Assembly: GCA_026706325.1 (NCBI GenBank)
Contig: JAPOYZ010000480.1
Span: forward strand, 1 to 6,306
Length of the DNA stretch: 6,306 nt
Reading direction: 5' to 3'
Source of the DNA: Candidatus Aminicenantota bacterium
Lineage (GTDB): Bacteria > Acidobacteriota > UBA6911 > RPQK01 > JAJDTT01
Part shown: positions 1 through 6,306 of the stretch, in pieces
How positions within the stretch are numbered: the stretch's first letter is position 1
Layout of the letters: the number at the start of each line of letters is the position of its first letter
The notes under the pieces: generated by a model
What the model was told of the DNA's origin: nothing
The model's database searches: none
Seen by the model: the letters and a program-made list of their open reading frames with translations, nothing else
Position numbers and translations under genes: made by a program

Positions 1-1221
1 GCGGGACCGTTCGCGGGGGGTCGGGCGAAGCTGGGCGCCGCCTTGGGGCAGGTTCCCTGTCGCCGTGAAGATGCGAGCCTGGAGGAGTTTGCGGAGCGGG
101 TGGATGAGATCTTCAATCGCTTCGGGCCGGATATCCCCAAGGAGGTGCCCGTATCCTACGCGGAAATGGAGGCTCAGCAATACCTCACGGACCTGAGAAC
201 CCGCCTTGATCTCTCTTGCCGGGCGATCTCCGCCCTTTCCCGATACCTGGGTTCCCTTCCGGGGCGCAAGCGGGTGCTTTACTTCTCGAGAGGGTATGCC
301 ATCAACGCCTACCACAGGGTGGCGGAAATCATCCAGCGAAGGAGAGACCAATTGCATCGCGGGCTGCGCAGGCCGCGGGTGGCCACTTTGTCCACGCTCA
401 AAATCGGCAGCATGGCCTCCATCTACAGCCGGAGTCTCCGCTCGGCCGTCGATCAGGCCAATCGCAACCAGGTGTCGGTCTACAGCATCGACCCTCGTGG
501 CCTGATGCTGGTTCCCTTCCAGCACGGCACGTACTTCGACATCGGAGACGCGGAGGCGACTCAAGAATTCCTGGCCACCCTGTCGGAGGACACGGGAGGC
601 CTCCTTCTCACCAACGAAAACGAGCTCGTCGATCCCCTACGGACGGCTTATCTGGACAGCCGGTCCTACTACCTTCTGGGGTACGTTCCCGGCGCCAAGA
701 TGGAGGACGGCAAGTTTCACCGGATCGAGGTCAAGGTGAAACGAAAGGGCCTGAAGCTCCGGTACCGCCGGGGATACGAGTCCGTGGCTCCGGAAAGAGC
801 GGCCCAGTCCAATCTGGCCAATGCTTTCAAGTTTCCTGACCTCTACCGGGACTTTCCGTTCCGGCTCTCCGTCCGCCGCGACGGCGAGCAATGGGTGGTG
901 CGTCCTCTTATTCCCAAGCAGGCGCTGACCTTCTCCGACGATGGCGGTCGAAAACGTTGCGACCTGGAGATATTCGGCATTCCCTTCAACGCATCAGGCG
1001 AGCCACTGGGAGAGAACTTCCTGTTCGTCAAAGGGCTCGAAATCGATTTTTCGGAACAGGAGCTCGTGTCTTTCCGGCAGTACGAGACCTTCAGTCCCTC
1101 GCTGCAGACGGCAATTCCGGAGGACGCCCGGAGCCTGGTGGTGGTCCTCCGCCAGAGGCTCAGCGGAAAGCTGTCCGCTGCGACCCATGGCGTTGTCGGG
1201 AAGGCGGACCCGTCCCCATAG
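1..1221 (+). CDS. VWFA-related domain protein, Acidobacteria-type, 5'-truncated by the window edge
   Basis: The frame is open from base 1 to the TAG at 1219-1221, giving 406 visible residues. A TTG at 43 could serve as a start, but the frame continues upstream and the front half of a VWFA fold is missing, so the true start lies outside the window. Numbering from the first visible codon, I see a GRK-x-x-x-x-FS strand near 88-96, an A-N-R-N-x-V-x-V-Y-x-I-D strand near 153-164, TGG near 198-200, a Y-x-L-G-Y-x-P motif near 224-230, and an R-R-G-Y end of the beta-rich segment near 256-259. This series is typical of the VWFA-related family that expanded by paralogy in Acidobacteria (TIGR03436-like, from memory). 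About 145 further residues follow, with no membrane segment; they end in a beta-rich stretch containing L-S-G-K-L. Family members are mostly predicted exported proteins of unknown role. The metal-binding DxSxS motif and any signal peptide would lie upstream. Family call fairly sure; function unknown. Confidence 0.8.
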   Translation, partial: AGPFAGGRAKLGAALGQVPCRREDASLEEFAERVDEIFNRFGPDIPKEVPVSYAEMEAQQYLTDLRTRLDLSCRAISALSRYLGSLPGRKRVLYFSRGYAINAYHRVAEIIQRRRDQLHRGLRRPRVATLSTLKIGSMASIYSRSLRSAVDQANRNQVSVYSIDPRGLMLVPFQHGTYFDIGDAEATQEFLATLSEDTGGLLLTNENELVDPLRTAYLDSRSYYLLGYVPGAKMEDGKFHRIEVKVKRKGLKLRYRRGYESVAPERAAQSNLANAFKFPDLYRDFPFRLSVRRDGEQWVVRPLIPKQALTFSDDGGRKRCDLEIFGIPFNASGEPLGENFLFVKGLEIDFSEQELVSFRQYETFSPSLQTAIPEDARSLVVVLRQRLSGKLSAATHGVVGKADPSP

Positions 1222-1225
1222 CCCC

Positions 1226-1253
1226 TTGCCACGGGCCGGCGGGCTGGGATACC
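1226..1253 (+). promoter_or_regulatory. Possible sigma-70-like promoter for kdsB, predicting a leaderless mRNA
   Basis: TTGCCA at 1226-1231 matches the -35 consensus at 5 of 6 bases. After a 16-base spacer comes GATACC at 1248-1253, which matches the -10 consensus at only 3 of 6, but it is directly preceded by TGG (1245-1247), an extended -10 element. Transcription would start around 1260, at or next to the kdsB ATG. This agrees with the absence of a good Shine-Dalgarno sequence before that ATG; the nearest is GGGA at 1246-1249, 11 bases away. Short promoter-like matches arise by chance, so this is tentative. Confidence 0.25.
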
Positions 1254-1260
1254 TTTCCCT

Positions 1261-2034
1261 ATGCGCTTCGTGGGAGTCATTCCGGCCCGGTACGCTTCCA
1301 CGCGCCTTCCCGGCAAACCACTGATCGAGATCGGCGGAAAGACCCTGGTCCAATGGGTATATCTGCGCGCCTTGGAGTCAGCGCGGCTGGACCGGGTCCT
1401 CGTCGCCACCGACGACAAGAGAATTCTTCGATCCGTCCGTTCCTGGGGCGGCAACGCCGTCATGACCTCGGACCGGCATCGCAGCGGCACCGAGCGAGTG
1501 GCGGAAGTGGCGCAGGGGATGGAGGCGGACGTCTTCATCAACCTCCAGTGTGACGAGCCGACGCTCCCGCCCACGACCATCGACCGGGTCTGTGCCTGTT
1601 TCGACGAAGATCCGGAGGTTCAGGTTGGCACGGCTTGCGTTCCCCTTCAGGATCCGGAAGAAGCCTTGGACCCCAACGTGGTGAAGGTGGTGACAGACAC
1701 GAAGGGCCGGGCCCTGTACTTTTCCCGGGCCCCGATCCCCTACGCCCGGGAGGGCGAGGCCCCTTTTTTCAAGCATCTGGGAATCTACGGCTACCGGCGG
1801 CGGTTGCTCCTGAATCTGTCCCGGCTTCGCCGCTCTCCATTGGAGGAGATCGAGAAGCTGGAACAGCTCCGGTTCCTGGAGAACCGGATTTCGATTCGGG
1901 TCGCCACGGTGGAAGAGGACAGCGTGGGAATCGATACCCGGGAAGATCTGGAACGTGTCAGACCATTCTTTGAAAATGGCTCTTTATTTCCAAATCAGAG
2001 ACGCGTGAACTTAGCGGCGGAAGGGGAGAGCTAG
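1261..2034 (+). CDS. kdsB: 3-deoxy-manno-octulosonate cytidylyltransferase (CMP-Kdo synthetase)
   Basis: A cytoplasmic enzyme that joins Kdo to CTP, giving CMP-Kdo and pyrophosphate; this is the activation step before Kdo transfer to lipid A. The 257 residues are close to the usual length of about 250. The nucleotide-binding loop I-P-A-R-Y-A-S-T-R-L-P-G-K-P is at 7-20, S-G-T-E-R at 75-79, N-P/N-V-V-K-V-V near 139-144, A-L-Y-F-S-R near 151-156, K-H-L-G-I-Y-G-Y at 171-178, E-K-L-E-Q-L-R at 198-204 and G-I-D-T-x-E-D-L at 223-230. Asp98 and Asp225 fit the expected Mg2+-binding aspartates. The normally invariant Q-G-D-E-P motif reads Q-C-D-E-P, with Cys97 (TGT at 1549-1551) in place of glycine. 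About 20 non-conserved residues follow the domain. The ATG is chosen because the fold starts immediately (M-R-F-V-G-V-I-P-A-R), although no strong ribosome binding site precedes it. The pyrG start follows one base after the stop. Confidence 0.96.
   Translation: MRFVGVIPARYASTRLPGKPLIEIGGKTLVQWVYLRALESARLDRVLVATDDKRILRSVRSWGGNAVMTSDRHRSGTERVAEVAQGMEADVFINLQCDEPTLPPTTIDRVCACFDEDPEVQVGTACVPLQDPEEALDPNVVKVVTDTKGRALYFSRAPIPYAREGEAPFFKHLGIYGYRRRLLLNLSRLRRSPLEEIEKLEQLRFLENRISIRVATVEEDSVGIDTREDLERVRPFFENGSLFPNQRRVNLAAEGES
2021..2027 (+). promoter_or_regulatory. Ribosome binding site of pyrG, inside the end of kdsB
   Basis: AAGGGGA lies 8 bases before the pyrG ATG at 2036 and within the last codons of kdsB, whose TAG is at 2032-2034. 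With one base between stop and start, ribosomes finishing kdsB can probably reinitiate on pyrG, so translational coupling is likely. Confidence 0.6.
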
Positions 2035-2035
2035 G

Positions 2036-3688
2036 ATGGCGACCAAGTTCATTTTCGTGACGGGCGGAGTGTTGAGTTCGCTGGGCAAGGGCTTGGCGTC
2101 GGCGGCCATCGGGTGCCTCCTGGAGGCCCGCGGTCTGAAGGTGACACTCCTCAAGTTGGACCCGTACATCAACGTCGACCCTGGAACCATGAGCCCGTTC
2201 CAGCATGGCGAGGTGTTCGTGACCGACGACGGCGCCGAAACGGATCTGGATCTCGGTCACTACGAGCGGTTCACCAGCGCCAAGATGCGCCGGGACAACA
2301 ACTCCACCACCGGCAAGATCTACCAGACGGTGATCCGGAAGGAGCGCCAGGGAGAGTACCTGGGCAAGACGGTCCAGGTCATCCCGCACATTACCAACGA
2401 GATCAAGGCCACCATCAAGAGGGTGGCGAACGGGGCCGACGTAGTGGTGGTGGAGATCGGCGGAACGGTCGGGGACATCGAGAGCCTGCCCTTCCTGGAA
2501 GCCATCCGGCAGATGCGAATCGACGTGGGACGCGAGAACTCGATCTTCGTTCACCTGACCCTCGTGCCCTTCATCGAGACGGCCGGAGAGTTGAAGACCA
2601 AGCCGACCCAGCACTCGGTGCGGGAGTTGAGAGAGATCGGAATTCAGCCCGACATTCTTCTCTGCCGCACCCGGCAACTGCTTCCCAAGCAGATCAAGCA
2701 GAAGATCGCCCTCTTCTGCAATCTGGCTTCAAAAGCCGTCATCACGGCCAAGGACGTGGAATGCATCTACGAAGTCCCGTTGGTCTATAGCAAGGAGGGT
2801 CTGGACGCCATCATTGCCGATCTTCTCCGCCTGCCCGATCGCCCCATCGAACTGGGTCCCTGGGAAGATCTCATGGACCGGATCCGGAGTCCCGAAGGGG
2901 AAGTGACCATCGGGATCATCGGCAAGTACGTGGGCTTTGAGGAGTCCTACAAGAGCCTCAGCGAGGCCCTGATCCACGGCGGACTTCCGGCCCGGACCCG
3001 GGTCCGGCTCCAGTGGGTCGATTCGGAGGGCCTGGTCGGGGACGACTACGAATCGAGGTTGGAAGGGCTGGACGCCATTCTGATTCCGGGCGGCTTCGGA
3101 ATCCGCGGAATCGAGGGGATGATCCGGGCGATCCGGCATGCCCGGGTCCGCCGGATGCCCTGTTTCGGAATCTGCCTCGGGATGCAATGCATCGTGATCG
3201 AATTCGCTCGCAACGTCTGTTCCCTGGACGCCAACAGTTCCGAGTTCGATCCCGCGGTCCCGCACCGGGTCATCTACAAGCTGCGAGACCTGCTGGGAGT
3301 GGATGCCATGGGCGGCACCATGAGGCTGGGCGCCTATCCCTGCCTGCTGGACGAGGGTTCGCTGGCACGCCGGATCTACGGTGACAGAGAGATCTCCGAA
3401 AGACACCGTCATCGCTACGAGTTCAATCGCGAATACGAGGAGATCCTGGTGAGCTACGGACTCCAGGTGTCCGGCAACTCTCCCGACGGTAATTTCGTGG
3501 AAATCGTGGAGTTGGAGGATCATCCCTGGTATCTGGGTTGCCAGTTCCACCCGGAATTCAAGTCCAAGCCGCTGAGCCCCCACCCACTCTTCGCGAGCTT
3601 CATCGAGGCGGCCATCCGTTACCGGCAGCAATCGCGGTTGGCCACGTCCATGCGCCGAAGTCTGGAAGAAGCCGTGACCGTGACTTGA
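2036..3688 (+). CDS. pyrG: CTP synthase, glutamine-hydrolysing
   Basis: Makes CTP from UTP, ATP and glutamine in the cytoplasm. It is the last step of de novo CTP formation and here supplies the nucleotide used by neighbouring KdsB. The 550 residues match the family length of about 540-550. The synthase (amidoligase) domain covers about 1-270: F-V-T-G-G-V-L-S-S-L-G-K-G at 7-19, the K-L-D-P-Y-I-N-V-D-P-G block at 40-50, E-T-D-L-D-L-G-H-Y-E-R-F at 68-79 and G-G-T-V-G-D-I-E-S at 142-150. The class I glutamine amidotransferase domain covers about 290-530: an oxyanion-side P-G-G-F-G at 351-355, the nucleophile Cys380 in G-I-C-L-G-M-Q, H-R-H-R-Y-E-F-N at 457-464, and the triad partners His505 and Glu507 in F-H-P-E-F. 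All catalytic residues are present. The ATG at 2036 has a good ribosome binding site and the family's expected N-terminus. No attenuator can sit in the one-base gap to kdsB. Confidence 0.98.
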   Translation: MATKFIFVTGGVLSSLGKGLASAAIGCLLEARGLKVTLLKLDPYINVDPGTMSPFQHGEVFVTDDGAETDLDLGHYERFTSAKMRRDNNSTTGKIYQTVIRKERQGEYLGKTVQVIPHITNEIKATIKRVANGADVVVVEIGGTVGDIESLPFLEAIRQMRIDVGRENSIFVHLTLVPFIETAGELKTKPTQHSVRELREIGIQPDILLCRTRQLLPKQIKQKIALFCNLASKAVITAKDVECIYEVPLVYSKEGLDAIIADLLRLPDRPIELGPWEDLMDRIRSPEGEVTIGIIGKYVGFEESYKSLSEALIHGGLPARTRVRLQWVDSEGLVGDDYESRLEGLDAILIPGGFGIRGIEGMIRAIRHARVRRMPCFGICLGMQCIVIEFARNVCSLDANSSEFDPAVPHRVIYKLRDLLGVDAMGGTMRLGAYPCLLDEGSLARRIYGDREISERHRHRYEFNREYEEILVSYGLQVSGNSPDGNFVEIVELEDHPWYLGCQFHPEFKSKPLSPHPLFASFIEAAIRYRQQSRLATSMRRSLEEAVTVT

Positions 3689-3698
3689 TCGAAGCCTT

Positions 3699-3740
3699 CC
3701 TTTCCGGGTCCGGGTTCCGGCATCCCGGGTCCTGGAAAGG
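3699..3740 (+). terminator. Strong imperfect hairpin between pyrG and kdsA, terminator-like but without a U-tract
   Basis: CCTTTCC (3699-3705) pairs perfectly with GGAAAGG (3734-3740). Inside this, G3706 can wobble-pair with U3733, G3707-G3708 pair with C3731-C3732, a T-T mismatch follows, C3710-C3711 pair with G3728-G3729, G3727 bulges, and G3712-G3714 pair with C3724-C3726. The loop is nine bases (3715-3723). The left arm contains CCGGGT twice in tandem, with a third copy at 3725-3730. It begins 11 bases after the pyrG stop. No run of T follows, so it is not a classical intrinsic terminator. It could be a weak terminator, an mRNA 3'-end stabiliser or a processing site. Confidence 0.4.
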
Positions 3741-3792
3741 TCTGCCGGATCGGTCCGCCGCACTCCGACCCCTTTCGCCTCTCTCTTTGCGG

Positions 3793-3798
3793 TATGAT
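3793..3798 (+). promoter_or_regulatory. Possible -10 box for a kdsA-kdsD transcript
   Basis: TATGAT matches the -10 consensus at 5 of 6 bases and stands out in a GC-rich gap. No convincing -35 hexamer lies 16-18 bases upstream; the sequence there is CCCTTTC-like. A start near 3805 would give a leader of about 17 bases to the ATG at 3822. Together with the hairpin after pyrG, this would make kdsA-kdsD a partly separate transcription unit. Single-box evidence only. Confidence 0.25.
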
Positions 3799-3821
3799 CT
3801 GGAGTCGCCGTGAGGGGACGG

Positions 3822-4676
3822 ATGGACTTCCGCAAGTGGCGGCTCGGAGGCCGGCAACCCTTCTTTCTCATTGCCGGACCCTGCGTCATCGAAAGCGAAG
3901 AACACGCCCTGGGTGTGGCCGCCCGTCTCCGGGAAATCACGTCCGCTCTGGACGTCCCCTTCATCTTCAAGGCTTCCTACGACAAGGCCAACCGGACTTC
4001 CATTCGCTCCTTTCGGGGCCCGGGCCTGGGCCGCGGCCTGGAAATCCTGGGACGAATCCGCCGCGAGTTGGGTGTTGCGGTCACGTCCGACGTGCATGAA
4101 GCCGGACAAGTGGGCCCGGCCGCGGAGGTTCTGGACCTCTTGCAGATTCCCGCATTCCTCTGCCGTCAAACCGATCTCATCGTCGCGGCGGCCGCCACGG
4201 GAAGACCGGTCAACATCAAGAAGGGACAGTTTCTGGCGCCCGGAGATCTGGTTCACGCGGTCGAGAAGGCCCGAAGCACGGGCAATGGGAACCTGCTCGT
4301 CACCGAACGGGGGACCAGCTTCGGATACCACAACCTGGTTGTGGACTTCCGATCGCTCCCGCTGCTGAGAAAACTGGGCGTACCGGTGGTCTTCGACGCC
4401 ACCCACAGCGTCCAACTGCCCGGTGGAGCCGGCGGGTCCAGCTCCGGCGAGAGCGGTTTCATCCCCTACCTGGCGCGTGCGGCTGTGGCCGTGGGTGTCG
4501 ACGGGCTCTTCATGGAGGTGCATCCGGATCCGGAGCGGGCCCTGAGCGACGGCGCCAACGCGTTGCAGATCGATCGGCTCAAAGGTATGTTGACGCAACT
4601 TCGCCGGCTCGACGCACTGACCAGGGAAGCCGGCTTCGAGCCCCAGAAACCTGGGGAGGATGGTCGTGCCAGCTGA
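3822..4676 (+). CDS. kdsA: 3-deoxy-8-phosphooctulonate synthase (Kdo-8-phosphate synthase), metal-dependent class
   Basis: Condenses arabinose-5-phosphate with phosphoenolpyruvate to Kdo-8-phosphate in the cytoplasm; its substrate comes from the next gene, kdsD. Read from ATG 3822 it has 284 residues, a normal length for a TIM-barrel KdsA. Visible motifs are I-A-G-P-C-x-I-E-S at 17-25, F-K-A-S-Y-D-K-A-N-R-T-S near 49-60, S-F-R-G-P-G-L near 63-69, Q-I-P-A-F-L-C-R-Q-T-D near 108-118, N-I-K-K-G-Q-F-L-A-P near 131-140, T-E-R-G-T-S-F-G-Y near 161-169 and D-A-T-H-S-V-Q-L-P-G near 192-201. Cys21, His195, Glu232 and Asp243 correspond, at one constant offset, to the four metal ligands of Aquifex aeolicus KdsA (C11, H185, E222, D233). 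That places it in the metal-dependent class, not the asparagine class of E. coli. Start choice: ATG 3822 has GAGG six bases upstream. GTG 3810, with GGAG five bases upstream, would add four residues and is a fair alternative. The 3' end overlaps kdsD. Confidence 0.96.
   Translation: MDFRKWRLGGRQPFFLIAGPCVIESEEHALGVAARLREITSALDVPFIFKASYDKANRTSIRSFRGPGLGRGLEILGRIRRELGVAVTSDVHEAGQVGPAAEVLDLLQIPAFLCRQTDLIVAAAATGRPVNIKKGQFLAPGDLVHAVEKARSTGNGNLLVTERGTSFGYHNLVVDFRSLPLLRKLGVPVVFDATHSVQLPGGAGGSSSGESGFIPYLARAAVAVGVDGLFMEVHPDPERALSDGANALQIDRLKGMLTQLRRLDALTREAGFEPQKPGEDGRAS
4653..4659 (+). promoter_or_regulatory. Ribosome binding site that favours GTG 4666 as the kdsD start
   Basis: GGGGAGG directly abuts the ATG at 4660, leaving no spacing, which is unsuitable for initiation there. 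The in-frame GTG at 4666 is six bases downstream, an ordinary distance. The choice changes only the first two residues and sets the overlap with kdsA at 11 bases instead of 17. Confidence 0.55.
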
Positions 4677-5586
4677 GACCGCGCCGAGTCGAAATGCCGG
4701 GTCCAGCCGGTCCCGGGAGACGGCCCGGAGAGTCCTGGAGACGGAGGCCGAGGCGGTCGCGGCTCTCATTGCCCGTCTCGACCATGGTTTCGACCGGGCC
4801 ATCGAGCTGCTGTCTTCCTGCACCGGGCGCGTGGTTCTCACCGGCATGGGGAAATCGGGCATCATTGCCCGGAAGATCGCCGCGACCCTCTCCAGCACCG
4901 GGACGCCCGCCCTGTTCGTCCATCCCGCCGACGCCATCCATGGCGACCTGGGCATGTTGGCCGAGAGGGATCTGGCCGTTGCCGTCTCCAACAGCGGCGA
5001 GACTCATGAGTTGGTGCGCCTGCTTCCCACCCTCAAGCGGCTCGGCGTCCCCGTTATCGGCCTGGTGGGAGAGATGGAATCGACGCTCGCCCACTACTCC
5101 GACGCGGTTCTGAACGTGGGAGTGGACCGGGAGGCTTGTGCGCTCGGCCTGGCCCCCACGGCATCCACCACCGCCGCCCTGGCCTTGGGGGACGCGTTGG
5201 CCGTCGTTCTCTCGGAGCAAAAGGGACTGCGGCGACGGGACTTCGCGCGGCTCCATCCGGGCGGGGGGCTGGGCAGCCGATTGATTCTGGTGTCCGATCT
5301 CATGCACCGGGGGGATGAGATTCCCAAGGCCACAGCGTCCACCTCCATGAAGGACGTGATCGACGAGATCAGCCGCAAGGGACTGGGCATCGCCGGGATC
5401 GTGGCGGAAGACGGCCGGCTCGTGGGGGTCATTTCGGATGGTGACTTGCGCCGCATGCTGCAGAGTCGAGGCGGATCGATCCTCGCCTGCACCGCCACCG
5501 AGTGCATGACTCCGAATCCCGTCACCATCGGAGGCGACGAGTTGGCCACCAAGGCGCTGAACCTGATGGAGAGGAAGAGAATCACC

Positions 5587-6306
<720 letters not shown>

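Noticed and set aside
43..45. TTG at 43 as the start of the first gene
   Set aside because: The frame is open to base 1, no good ribosome binding site precedes the TTG, and the N-terminal part of the VWFA fold would be missing.
1209..1244. Possible terminator hairpin after the VWFA gene (CCCGT with ACGGG)
   Set aside because: Only five base pairs around a 17-base loop, with no T-tract; overlapping alternatives in such GC-rich sequence are no better.
2000..2036. A pyrG leader attenuator or pyrimidine-responsive riboswitch
   Set aside because: pyrG starts one base after kdsB and there is no leader region; no C- or G-run slippage leader is seen.
1958..2677. A 239-codon minus-strand open frame opposite the start of pyrG
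   Set aside because: It mirrors highly conserved CTP synthase codons and has no domain or ribosome binding site of its own that I can support.
2729..3970. A 413-codon open frame on the minus strand across pyrG and the gap to kdsA
   Set aside because: It is a shadow of pyrG. The protein is rich in Arg, Asp, Gly and Pro with no recognisable motif.
3600..4991. A 463-codon open frame on the minus strand across kdsA and the start of kdsD
   Set aside because: It is antisense to two clearly conserved enzymes. Its translation is low-complexity and resembles no family, as expected from stop-poor GC-rich sequence.

Overview
The window is GC-rich and densely coding. It most likely comes from a Gram-negative bacterium of the phylum Acidobacteriota. 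This rests on the first gene, whose C-terminal layout (GRK...FS, A-x-R-x-x-V-x-V-Y-x-I-D, TGG, Y-x-L-G-Y-x-P, R-R-G-Y) matches the Acidobacteria-expanded VWFA-related family. The other genes are widespread in outer-membrane bacteria and fit that placement without proving it.

Layout: 1-1221 is the 3' part of the VWFA-related protein gene, running in from the left edge. A 39-base gap follows. Then come four same-strand genes: kdsB (1261-2034), pyrG (2036-3688, one base after the kdsB stop), a 121-base gap with a strong imperfect hairpin and a TATGAT box, kdsA (about 3822-4676), and kdsD/kpsF (about 4666-5667, overlapping the end of kdsA). From the right edge a MacB/LolD-type ABC transporter ATPase gene runs on the minus strand. 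It converges on kdsD, and the two coding regions overlap by 81 bases (5587-5667).

Function: the central block makes the activated sugar for the lipopolysaccharide inner core. KdsD converts ribulose-5-phosphate to arabinose-5-phosphate. KdsA condenses that with phosphoenolpyruvate to Kdo-8-phosphate, and a phosphatase (KdsC, not in the window) gives Kdo. KdsB then couples Kdo to CMP using CTP, which PyrG makes from UTP. Three Kdo enzymes plus the CTP source are therefore co-located. The kdsC-lptC-lptA-lptB continuation seen after kdsD in some other Gram-negatives is absent; the cluster stops at kdsD.

I found no clearly new biological system. The points most worth checking are two single-residue departures at near-invariant glycines (Gly to Cys in the KdsB Q-G-D-E-P motif, Gly to Val at the first position of the ABC Walker A), the 81-base convergent overlap, two hairpins (3699-3740 and 5696-5730), and possible short-leader or leaderless starts at kdsB and kdsA.
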